NCBI GenBank assembly: GCA_030248065.1
Contig: JASAMV010009038.1
Coordinates: 1-64,000 of the forward strand
From: Rhynchonema sp. JSB1_4
Taxonomy: Eukaryota; Nematoda; Chromadorea; Monhysterida; Xyalidae
Direction of reading: 5' to 3'
Length of the DNA stretch: 64,000 nt
Shown: in pieces, positions 12,501 to 22,400 of the stretch
How positions within the stretch are numbered: the first letter of the stretch is position 1
Layout: each line of letters opens with the position of its first letter
Translations under genes and position numbers: made by a program
The notes under the pieces: generated by a model
What the model was told of the DNA's origin: nothing
Seen by the model: only the letters and a program-made list of their open reading frames with translations
Databases searched by the model: none

Positions 12501-15500
12501 CTCGTCGGTTCTAAACACAACGAGAAAACAAAATACCATAATACCCGCACTGCCTAGTTGTGCGACGAGCATCAGAAAATAGTCGTACAATTAAGACCGC
12601 AACTTGATACTGGTCGCACAACTAAACTACACTAAAACCTAGTCGCACGATTAACATCACACGCACTACCGAGTCACACAGCCAACACCCGTACTGCCTA
12701 GTTGTGCGACAAGCATCAGAAAATAGTCGTACAATTAAGACCGCAAATTGATACTGGTCGCACAACTAAACTACACTATAACCTAGTCGCACGATTAACA
12801 TCACACGCACTACCGAGTCACACAGCCAACACCCGTACTGCCTAGTTGTGCGACAAGCATCAGAAAATAGTCGTACAATTAAGACCGCATCTTGATACTG
12901 GTCGCACAACTAAACTAGACTATAATCTTGTCGCACGATTAACATCACACGCACTACCGAGTCACACGACCAATACCCGCACTGCCTAGTTGTGCGACGA
13001 GAAACTACACTATAACCTAGTCGCACGATTAATATCACACGCACTACCGAGTCACGCAGCCATTACCATAATACACGCACTGCCTAGTTGTGCGACGAGC
13101 ATCGGAAAATAGTCGCACAATTAAGACCGCAACTTGATACTGGTCGCACAACTAAACCACACTACAGCCTAGTCGCACCCGCACTGCCTAGTTGTGTGAC
13201 GAGCATCAGAAAATAGTCGTACAATTAAGACCGCAACTTGATACTGGTCGCACAATCGTGCGACTAGATTATAGTTTAGTTTAGTTTAGTTATCGTCGGG
13301 CAACCAACACCACGAACTGTGAACCCAATCGCTCAGCTACAATCGCAAAACTGATAAAGCTAGTTTCTCACGATTTCCGTGTCCGGCATGGCTTCTTCGT
13401 CGACTGTGGTACCGGCATGGCTTCTTTCATCGGCACCATCCACTGACGAGTCGGACGTCGCAGCGCCACTACCCACGCCTCGTCGGTTCTAAACACAACG
13501 AGAAAACAAAATACCATAATACCCGCACTGCCCAGTTGTGCGACGAGCATCGGAAAATAGTCGTACAATTAAGACCGCAACTTGATACTGGTCGCACAAC
13601 TAAACCACACTACAGCCTAGTCGCACCCGCACTGCCTAGTTGTGCGACGAGCATCAGAAAATAGTCGTACAATTAAGACCGCAACTTGATACTAGTCGAA
13701 CAACTAAACTACACTATAACCTAGTCGCACGACTAACATCACACGCACTACCGAGTCACACAACCAAAACCCGCACTGCCTAGTTGTGCGACGAGCATCA
13801 GAAAATAGTCGCACAATTAAGACCACAACTTGATACTGGTCGCACAACTAAACTACACTATAACCTAGTCGCACGACTAACATCACACGTATTACCGAGT
13901 TACACAGCCATTACCATAATAGCTGCATTGCCTAGTTGTGCGACGAGCATCAGAAAATAGTCGTACAATTAAGACCGCAACTTGATACTGGTCGCTCAAC
14001 TAAACTACACTAAAACCTAGTCGCACGACTAACAGTCGTACAAATAAAACCGCAACTTGATACTGGTCGCACAACTAAACTACACTATAACCTAGTCGCA
14101 CGACTAACATCACACGCACTACCGAGTCACACAACCAAAACCCGCACTGCCTAGTTGTGCGACGAGCATCAGAAAATATTCGCACAATTAAGACCACAAC
14201 TTGATACTGGTCGCACAACTAAACTACACTATAACCTAGTCGCACGACTAACATCACACGTATTACCGAGTTACACAGCCATTACCATAATAGCTGCATT
14301 GCCTAGTTGTGCGACGAGCATCAGAAAATAGTCGTACAAAGACCGCAACTTGATACTGGTCGAACAACTAAACTACACTATAACCGCATGATAGTCGCAC
14401 GATTAACATCACACGCACTACCGAGTCACGCAGCCATTACCATAATACCCGCACTGCCTAGTTGTGCGACGAGCATCAGAAAATAGTCGTACAATTAAGA
14501 CCGCAACTTGATACTGGTCGCACAACTAAACTACACTATAACCTAGTCGCACGACTAACATCACACGTATTACCGAGTTACACAGCCATTACCATAATAG
14601 CTGCATTGCCTAGTTGTGCGACGAGCATCAGAAAATAGTCGTACAATTAAGACCGCAACTTGATACTGGTCGCTCAACTAAACTACACTAAAACATAGTC
14701 GCACGACTAACAGTCGTACAAATAAAACCGCAACTTGATACTGGTCGCACAACTAAACTACACTATAACCTAGTCGCACGACTAACATCACACGCACTAC
14801 CGAGTCACACAACCAAAACCCGCACTGCCTAGTTGTGCGACGAGCATCAGAAAATATTCGCACAATTAAGACCACAACTTGATACTGGTCGCACAACTAA
14901 ACTACACTATAACCTAGTCGCACGACTAACATCACACGTATTACCGAGTTACACAGCCATTACCATAATAGCTGCATTGCCTAGTTGTGCGACGAGCATC
15001 AGAAAATAGTCGTACAAAGACCGCAACTTGATACTGGTCGAACAACTAAACTACACTATAACCGCATGATAGTCGCACGATTAACATCACACGCACTACC
15101 GAGTCACGCAGCCATTACCATAATACCCGCACTGCCTAGTTGTGCGACGAGCATCAGAAAATAGTCGTACAATTAAGACCGCAACTTGATACTGGTCGCT
15201 CAACTAAACTACACTAAAACCTAGTCGCACGACTAACAGTCGTACAATTAAAACCGCAACTTGATACTGGTGGCACAACTAAACTAGACTGTGATCTAGT
15301 CGCACGATTAACATCACATGCACTACCGAGTCAGACAGCCATTACCATAATACCCGCACTGCCTAGTTGTGCGACGAGCATCAAAAATTGTCGTACAATT
15401 AAGACCGCAACTTGATACTGGTCGCACAACTAAACTACACTATAACCTAGTCGCACGATTAACATCCGATTAACTACCGAGTCACACAGCCATTACCAAA

Positions 15501-16363
15501 GTCGGCGAGACGCCTGTAGTTAGAATTCTAGTTGACACTCGAAATATGAAAAAACCAAAGAGGCAAAAAACTAACCAGGGAAGCCAACAATTTCTGATGA
15601 TCTTTAGAGCATTTTAGTCTTGATTCGCCTGGTGGTCGTTTTTTCGACCGTTGTTGTTTTGTCTTCTTCACCAAGCGGTCGACGTTCATTTGTCGCACAG
15701 TCTACAATCAACAATTTTTGTTGTTTTACTCACAGCGGAGTCATAAAATGCAAAAAACAGGGAACGCACAAACCTCAGCAGCCGGAGACAATGCACTCGT
15801 CGACAGGTTGAAATCGCGAGGCATCAATTTGGTCGTCGTTTTTTCATGTTTCTTAGGACGGGGAATTGGGGCACCAACCGACTGCAGACCCTGAAGAACA
15901 AACTTGATGCCGCAAATTACGAATTAAGCGCAAAGTACATCAAAATCAAAAATATTCACGACCAAAGACAAAATTTGACAATTTCTGTTCTGTTCTGTTA
16001 GTTGTGCGACTGACGTTGTATTCTTAGTCACCTAGCGCAGTTAGCTGTGCCACCATTAGTTGTACGACTGACGTTGTATTCTTAGTCACCGGGCACAGTT
16101 CCATCAATTATCTCGAAGCAGTGATCTAGTTTCGCGCTTCACGACTCAGGAAAAAATTAACCAATTCTTATAAAGTCATTGTGCGACCGATATATGTATG
16201 CACCAACCGATGGTCCAGGCTCATCTTCATCCGTCCTTCCACCATCCGTCCTTCCTTTGTCTTTGTCCTTATCTTTCTTCAATCGACGTTTATCACTTTT
16301 TTTTTTATCAATTCGTCTGTCGCCGGGTTTCGATAAACCACGGCCTCTGCCTTTTTTTGGCAT
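1127..16363 (-). CDS. Large JmjC-domain (KDM2/KDM7-like) protein with tripled Cys/His zinc-module array
   Basis: Hand-built model of 28 exons, about 1369 codons. Exons: 16363-16208, 15890-15774, 15701-15576, 13488-13372, 12510-12394, 11995-11858, 11786-11733, 11636-11532, 11212-11054, 10974-10813, 10748-10650, 10488-10315, 10226-10056, 9987-9883, 9342-9175, 9075-8902, 8831-8563, 8449-8288, 7427-7255, 6532-6385, 6272-6088, 5519-5383, 4574-4453, 4361-4268, 4109-3924, 3580-3457, 3084-2918, 1327-1127. All junctions are GT-AG and every phase matches. Order: basic N terminus, acidic repeats, Cys/His modules (residues about 311-804), JmjC core (about 915-1113), two zinc fingers (about 1248-1323), basic tail. 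The family demethylates or hydroxylates histones/proteins using Fe(II) and 2-oxoglutarate; a nuclear role is inferred. Weak points: the 5' end (open reading extends to an acceptor at 16417), the 4361 exon donor (4268 or 4241), and the 8288-to-7427 join. Without that join there are two genes, the upstream one stopping at 8272. Confidence 0.62.
1390..2870. repeat. Minisatellite array in last intron of the JmjC gene (plus orientation)
   Basis: Tandem, diverged units of about 150-180 bases built on TAGTTGTGCGACCAG, TTGTACGACTATTTTCTGATG and CTCGTCGCACAACTAGG. Interrupted at about 2395-2590 by a non-repeat segment. Orientation is opposite to the array at 12.06-15.5 kb in the same gene. Small ORFs inside it are repeat translations, not genes. 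Confidence 0.9.
4860..5265. mobile_element. Degenerate CAGTGGTGTCGTTG-family element
   Basis: The right end CTCAACGACACCACTG is clear at about 5247-5264. The left end is not resolved, and no matching target duplication was found. The interior repeats GGTATGGGAAATTT many times. A right-end fragment of the same family lies at about 7440-7487, inside the same gene. Confidence 0.55.
5638..6054. mobile_element. hAT-type MITE, perfect 8-bp target duplication
   Basis: Terminal inverted repeats CAGTGGTGTCGTTGGG and the complement of CCCCAACGACACCAGTG, flanked on both sides by CCCACCAC (5630-5637, 6055-6062). Length 417. Inserted in an intron of the JmjC gene. No transposase coding. Confidence 0.88.
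6800..7186. mobile_element. hAT-type MITE of the CAGTGGTGTCGTTG family
   Basis: Ends GCAGGGGTGTCGTTGAG and complement GCAACGACACCACTG, flanked by AACTGAGA (6792-6799 and 7187-7194). Interior includes GGTATGGGAA-type and poly-G motifs shared with the elements near 4.9-5.3 kb. Sits in an intron of the JmjC gene. Confidence 0.85.
7647..8170. repeat. Short minisatellite block flanked by a duplicated 100-base segment
   Basis: 7780-8060 carries TAGTTGTGCGACCAG-type units in plus orientation. On each side lies a copy of a segment containing TCAAC, poly-T, CACTTGATGG and GAAAGCTAGCTAGC followed by a G or C run (about 7647-7770 and 8060-8165). It occupies the intron between exons 8449-8288 and 7427-7255 of the JmjC gene. 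Confidence 0.8.
8563..11212 (-). other. Three-unit Cys/His (zinc) module array, nine exons A1-B1-C1-A2-B2-C2-A3-B3-C3
   Basis: Module A (exons 11212-11054, 10488-10315, 9342-9175) has paired Cys such as KLCCAKGC, then a late LCxxH followed by Leu (LCVDHWQQL, LCANHHAQL, LCDKHSTEL). Module B (10974-10813, 10226-10056, 9075-8902) has CxGC or CDCC, then CxxH or CSDH, then VMSC..YD...L..YE in two of three copies. Module C (10748-10650, 9987-9883, 8831-8563) has CGxCxxWS followed by Arg-rich residues (VCGLCHDWS, VCGNCSSWS, FCGKCHLWS). Nearly every exon is a phase 0-0 cassette, so the array grew by copying three-exon blocks. Order and spacing resemble the C-terminal zinc domain of CFP1 (CXXC1) and, less so, INO80D/KANSL2-type C3H modules; that link is inference. 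Zinc binding is expected from the Cys/His pattern. Confidence 0.65.
11532..16363 (-). other. N-terminal exons of the JmjC gene: basic segment and copied acidic exons
   Basis: Exons 1-8 encode about 310 residues without a recognised fold. Exon 1 starts with MPKKGRGRGLSKPGDRR and is dense in Lys, Arg and Asp (nuclear-localisation-like). The 15701-15576 exon ends in a CSKDHQKLL motif recalling module A. Exons 13488-13372 and 12510-12394 are near-identical in-frame 39-codon copies and 11995-11858 is a diverged third. All start Asn-Arg, are rich in Ser/Asp/Glu, and end at a DTEN-like motif. The 11636-11532 exon is strongly basic. All these exons are phase 0 at both ends, so any can be skipped or copied without a frameshift. 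An acceptor at 16417 lies 54 bases upstream of the chosen ATG, so this exon is either preceded by another or trans-spliced. Confidence 0.5.
12060..15500. repeat. Minisatellite array in N-terminal introns of the JmjC gene (minus orientation) with 678-base higher-order repeat
   Basis: Many units of CCTAGTTGTGCGACGAGCAT, TAGTCGTACAATTAAGACCG and GGTCGCACAACTAAACTACA, reverse complement of the arrays at 1.4 and 7.8 kb. The stretch starting at 13921 recurs at 14599, and 14292 recurs at 14970, both a 678-base offset, so there is a recent higher-order unit. Two exons (12510-12394 and 13488-13372) are embedded and duplicated with flanking array sequence. Confidence 0.9.
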
Positions 16364-16419
16364 TTCTTTTGATTCTGCGCGATTTTGATTGATAGTTTGA
16401 TAATAATGAAAGCACGCCT

Positions 16420-17780
16420 GAAAAAATACCGAGAACGAACTTCATAAATTGGGCAAAGACGGCAACCCGGTCCGACAAAACTCCGGTAGTCCGGCAGACG
16501 GCTCTGTATCAAAAAATTTAACAAAGGCTCTAAATCTAAAAGGGCTCTAGCGAAAAAGTTTCTTGGTTTTTCAACCTCGGAACCACTAAAAATCGCGCGC
16601 TCCGCGCGCAAAAAAACCAAAAATAGTCATTTGCGGCCAATTTTTGCCGAAAATGTCAAAAAGTACCTATTTTTAGGCCAAGTTTGCAGTAAAATTGCAT
16701 AAAATGGCCTTTTCTCAGCTTTTGACGAACCATACGGGTATCTTGGGTATCCTCTGAGGTTATCTCAAGTATCCTGGAATATCTTGGGTCGGGCCGGATC
16801 CTGGACTCTGCTGGCCCCGTTACCAGAGGTTGCAACCGCGATCTTGGACTGTTGGCTCGGGCAACACCGGGCCGGAGATTTGGAGGGTCGGGCCGGGCCG
16901 AAACTTCTGAAGTGACGTATTTTACTGAAAAAGTAGGAATTTTTACTAAAAAAATAGTAAAATTTCTGACGGATTCGGCTTCAAGCGATCAACATGCTTG
17001 CAAAACAATGAATTTTTCCGCGGCGCGGTCTCGCGCGGCGATTAGTGTACCTACCCCTTTTTTCCGTGCGGCGATTAGTGTACGGAGTAAGGGGGGAAGA
17101 CCCAAATCCAGGGAAAAGTCACTTTTTGAGGCAAAAAATTTGACCGATTTTTGCCCCTTTTAGAAAAAATTCTCCATAAAAAGGGTATTTTGGCCGCTTT
17201 TGACATCATTGACCTAAAAATTACCCATTTTAGGCCTAAAAATGCCAATTTTAGGCCTAAAAATACTTATTTTGGGAGGGGGTAACCCCCCCCCTAGTAT
17301 CCGGTATCTTGATTTTTTCACCAAGGAGTATCCAATATCCTGACTTTTTGTCCAGGGGCATCCTACCCTAAAATTTTTCCCAAAACCGTAAAAATCACCC
17401 ATTTTTACCTCTAAACTGCTCAAAATCGCTTGCTGGCGCAAGCATAACCCCCAAAAATGACCGTTTTTGCGCTTCCAACACCAATTTTGCTCAATTTTCG
17501 TCTAAATAATTGACCTGTTTTTGAACAACCCCCCCTGGGTAAAAATGGTATTTTGGCGGCTTTTGAGAACATTGACCCAAAAAATCACACATTTTAGGCC
17601 TAAAATGCCGATTTTAGGCCTAAAAATGCCTATTTTAGGCATTGACCTAAAAATTTTAGGCCTCTATTAATTCACTGACCCACTGCTTCTTTGACACCGC
17701 CTCCCCGAAATAGACCCCCAGCCCCCCCCCCCCCACCCCCACCCCCACCCCCCCCCCAAGCAATACAGCCCCCCCCCCCA
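16420..17780. repeat. Fragmented MITE cluster, no gene seen
   Basis: Holds pieces of GGCCCGG-type hAT elements: a left end CAGAGGTTGCAACCGCGA at 16824, with an interior at about 16900-16985 that is the reverse complement of 35521-35605. It also has a CCGGTATCTTGATTTTT element similar to 42070-42200, many AAAATGCC/TTTTAGGCC repeats, and a C-rich tract near 17720-17780. Ends and target duplications are mostly unresolved. Confidence 0.6.
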
Positions 17781-18176
17781 GTGTAGTTCCTGGGGGGGGA
17801 GGGGGGGGTCCCCCCCCTAAGGTACACTAACCGCCGCGACCAAGGTACACTAGTACACTAACCGCCGCGCCAGGTACACTAACCGCCTCAATTTTTGCCT
17901 AAAATCGGCATTTTTAGGCCTAAAATGGGCATTTTTAGGTCTAAAATAAAATGGGTGATTTTTAGGTCAATGATGTCAAAAGTCGCCAAAATACCCTTTT
18001 TATGGAGAATTTTTTCTAAAAAGGGGCAAAAATAGGTCAAATTTTCTTCCTCAAAAACTGACTTTTTCCTGAATTTGGGTCTTCCCCCCCCTTCCCCCCC
18101 CAGGGAGGTACACTAACCGCCGCACGGAAAAAAGGGGTAGGTACACTAACCGCCGCGCCGGACCAGGAACTACACA
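17779..18176. mobile_element. hAT-like MITE (CAGTGTAGTTCCTGG family)
   Basis: Left end CAGTGTAGTTCCTGGGG and right end CCGGACCAGGAACTACAC are inverted copies; interior has repeated GGTACACTAACCGCC. The same family recurs at 33442-33823. It sits in C-rich sequence, so the target duplication (about AGCCCCCC) is not certain. Confidence 0.7.
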
Positions 18177-18179
18177 CAG

Positions 18180-19400
18180 CCCCCCCCACTAAAAGGGGTC
18201 AGTAAAAAATTCAGCCCTCCATCTTGACCCCCTAAGGGTTAATTAACTCGATAGGTACCTCCTTGTGGTGCGAATCCGACATTGTCCTCGTTGGAGTGGT
18301 TCCCCCAAGCCACTACAGGGGGTGCGGGCCTATTTACCTCACCTGAGTCTTGCATGAAAAAATAAAAAAGAAAAAGAAAAGAAGTAGAAAAGTCACGGAG
18401 CAAAGAAAACGCGCGAACGGACAGCCAATCAGCAGCTACATAAGCGCTGCCCGCAAGGCACACGCGCGCGAATTCAAAATTAACACATGCAAGGTGAAAG
18501 ACCATTGCCTGCATTGCCTTGAAAGCCTGCATTGATGCAATTTGTTGTTCTGTTGTTGTTGTTGCGTCAAAAACAATCAAAACATCGCTCAACACAAGCC
18601 ACATTAACCACAAACCACACCTCGCAAACCCAAACTCGCACACAAATTTTACAACTTTTTGGGTGACCCAAAAACCCGTTTTTACAGGGTGGACCAATCT
18701 GAAGTTTTCATCACTTTCAAACCCGCAGACAGGCTCTCCAAACCAACCAAAATATCAACCAAAACAAGTCACACACGGTCAGAATAATGCTCACAAAAAA
18801 CTAGTCGTCCGACTAACCACCAGTGAAACATCACCGGCCGTTTTCTCGCGATAGCAGCGATATTATTTTTTTGTACATCTTTCTCAGCCCTCCCCACCAC
18901 TAGACGAATCGAACGATATACGGCTTGCCCGGCCTGATTCAGGATCCTTAGCGCAGTTGTCATCTGTCCCACTTTATGTCGCCGCCGAACACACGATTTT
19001 TCGGGTGGCTGAAAAACACCTTTCTACTGGGTGGATCGAGCTGAAATTTTCAGCGTTTTGTAACGGCTGGACTCCCACTCCAAAACAATCAAAACATCGT
19101 TAAAAATCAATCACACGTCACCACGCCAGAACCCCCGTTTTTAACACACAAGGTATAGGCAAAAATCACTAAATCCAGCCTGGTGATGTTTCACTTGAGA
19201 ATTTCGAAAAAAAATTTCCGCGGTCTCTCATCCTATCGAACTGTCCTTCCGATAGACATATTACAAACCCCGCAACGCAAAACCGCGATCGTTCGGTTCC
19301 CAACCAAGGTATACGGAGGTTAACGGCCGTTAACCCCGTGATAAGTATTTGTTAAGCATGTGGATTGGCAAAAAGTCAAAGACTTTGGGGGTGTATTTTT
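18180..19400. repeat. Diverged repeat region with an 18-base perfect palindrome, no gene assigned
   Basis: Two diverged copies of a segment with GGGTGGACCAATCTGAAG / GGGTGGATCGAGCTGAAA followed by AACAATCAAAACATCG lie at about 18570-18780 and 18990-19130. A minus-strand open frame of 152 codons (18697-18239) crosses one copy and shows no recognisable domain. GGTTAACGGCCGTTAACC at 19318-19335 is a perfect palindrome. Confidence 0.5.
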
Positions 19401-22400
19401 TTTTAAATACATACCTGCTAAATCACGGACCATATAACTACTGAAAAAATTTTCATTTCCCCCACACTCCCGCGGAGAAAGCTCCCAAAAAAAAAACTAC
19501 ACACAATGAAACCCAGACATGGCGTCGTAAATTACATACATGTGAAACACAATGCATGTTGGTTCCTTAATCCTGCCTGCCGCATTTTATAAGACCTGTT
19601 ATTATATTAGAATCAGTATTATCCGGTTGCATATGCGTTTTTTTAGTTTGCATGTATTCTAAGTTGGTCTCCATAAGCACATCAAATTATAATGAAAGGA
19701 AACAATTACAGTGTCATAATGAATTTCGCAGTTATGGTTGTTAGAAGCAAATTGGATTTCGAACCCCCTTCCTGGCTATCAAAAAAATTGACGTAAGGAA
19801 TTGCTCCCTGCCATATAAACTCCATCATATCACACAGAAAATCGTTTTCACTTCTTATACAGGTATAGCGATGAATTTTCCAAGCTTACGCTGTGAGCCA
19901 CAGAGTCTCGACCCCCAACCACCGCATTTCCTTAAAATTTTTGCCTTAATTTCAATAATGGTCCTGTCCCTCGTGAATAATATGTCTCAGCGTTCGTTAT
20001 TCTCATCGCGAACGTCCTTCGATCAGTTTCGAATCCAAACCATTGCAACAACAGCATCAAAGATGATCAAGGGACATGTCAATTTACAGTTGCAACTCCA
20101 TTCACAGAACAGAATACGTATCTAATCTTAGTTTTTTGCTGCGTTTTCATTTGACATCTCACTTGCGCAGTGCACAAGGAAGATCATCAACATAAATATA
20201 CGTTGTACTTCTACATTCACGCATCTGACACGTTAGAACAATGACATCGCCCGTTACATTGACATGATCTTAGTTTATTGTGGAATAACAGGTCTTTGGC
20301 ACCAACCAATGATGGCGATAGATAGACTTTAGGTATGGTGGTGGTACCCACTCACAACTCCCTTGATCTCAACTGAGATGAATATATTAGTTAGTCCCTT
20401 GTCCTGTGCGTTTATTGTCGGTTTTTTTAACCCGTTCACACTTTCACGTTGTTGTTCACGAACACTTTTTTGTATTCTTTCATGATCTTACATTACTGGT
20501 TAAATATGTATGTACTTCTTGGCGTTGTTTCATAGCATTCGGTCAGTGTGCGGAACATGAACCGAAACAAAATGGAACCGGAACAAATATGTGCATAAGT
20601 ATCAATACCTGCCATGACCCTTTCTCGATTGCATTGTCGACGATCATTCTCTGTCGAGAAACTGATGATCCGATAAGTGTAAAGAACTGCACTTTTTAAC
20701 ATAATCGTTGTCTTTATGTGCATTAAACGTACAAATGGATCAACGTCAAGTCGATCATTCGCATCACAACTGCGTGATGACTTAGAAGTGTGTTTTTTGA
20801 CAGTGATGTACTGTACCTATGTATTTTCATAATTATTCGCTTGATTTGAAATTTGTTTATTATCACATTTGTCACTACCACCAAAGTACAGTACGATGGC
20901 CTTCTTTTCTCGACCTCAAGCATTCTCAAAATCATCCTCAAGGTTCCAGTGTCGTTAAAACATCATTCATTTGTTATCAGACGTTAATTCAGAGACCTTT
21001 TATCGACACAGAGCGAAATGCTGAAAATTTTCTTATTTATGACCCTGACGGAATTAGAAACGTCGATTTCTCACGTTTGCTCATTCATAAAACGTTAAAG
21101 TGGTTTATGTGATATTACGGGTAATAGCAATAGCCATTCCCTTTCACTTTTCTTAATTTATACTACCGGAAGTTCAGTACCGCATAGACGTCTAACGGCA
21201 CAAGACACGCTCGCATAAACTGCTTATCATTTCAACCTGCTAGTTGTTTCTTTTGAAACCTGTGTTGATAATTGACTGCACTGAGTTTTAAAAACAACGC
21301 TGAAAGCAATATTCTCATGCCAATTTTCTTTGGTTGACAGGTTGTGAACGGAAAACTTTATATTTCTTGAATGTTTCCTGACAATCTTTTAATGTGTATG
21401 ACTGCCATCGGTTTTAAGTGGAGATTGAAAGTTGACGCCCGGTGAATGAAATGCTCCAAAAGGTTCCGAAGGAGATTGGTGGATCACAAACTTGTCACAC
21501 TGTCATATCGTGAAACATCAGTTTTAAACAAACGAATAGTCGAATTCCAGCGAAAGCAACTTCAAAGTACAGTTTTATGTTTAATTTTGAGTGTAAGTTG
21601 ACCAAATGCAACATTTATGAAACGTTGATGTGGGGTTCCTGAACCACCTTCATTCACAAGAACTCCCGCGCGCTGTCAAAGAGCGGAATCGTTATTTTCA
21701 ACGAAAAATAGCCGTGTCAAAACTAAACATCTCGCAACAACAGCCAAGGTTTTTTGCGTGAATTGATTGAAATTGACACATCACTTTCATTCGGATGTAA
21801 AAGTGCGAAAATGTTACACCTGTTTTTGGCTGTACCCAAATCACAGCACAGGCAGGGTGTAGGTATGCCCACCGCAGTGTGGGTCAACGCTTCTTTTCGA
21901 GGTTGAATGTGTTTCAAAATGTACCTTCCCAATGTGATTGCTGGTACCAGTGCAGTGCATGTACATGGGCCGATAGGCCTATATTTTGGTTCATTTCTTT
22001 TGTTCCGTTGTTGCAACTTTGAAACCCTTTTCCACTTCGTTTTAGCTAAAACGGCGACAGTTTCAGTGAAAACTTTTTCTAATTAAGGACACGACATTAT
22101 TTGCAGAACGAATGACCGAAATTAGCATACGCAGCCAATAATTTTTTTAACCCATGGAAAATTTGAGTTGCTGCCGTGACACGCACATCAGTTGCACAAA
22201 CCGCCAAAGAATGAATCCTGTGTCTGGTTTAATCAATTTGATGTGCCCGAAAAATTAGTTTCCTCTCGATTTCACTAATTTTACAATTCTCTGACACCCA
22301 GACCCTGTAGACTATTATGTTAAACATCATTGTAATTTCTGGAATCTCTGACGTGGAGCTGAACTCTGACTGTAGTTTTTACGATGATGTTTTTTGTCCC

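Noticed and set aside
12060..15500. CRISPR-like repeat array
   Set aside because: Units are diverged and contiguous without unique spacers, lie in introns of an animal gene, and there are no cas genes; it is a minisatellite.
18239..18697. Minus-strand open frame of 152 codons
   Set aside because: Crosses a diverged repeat, no domain or splice support; probably chance.
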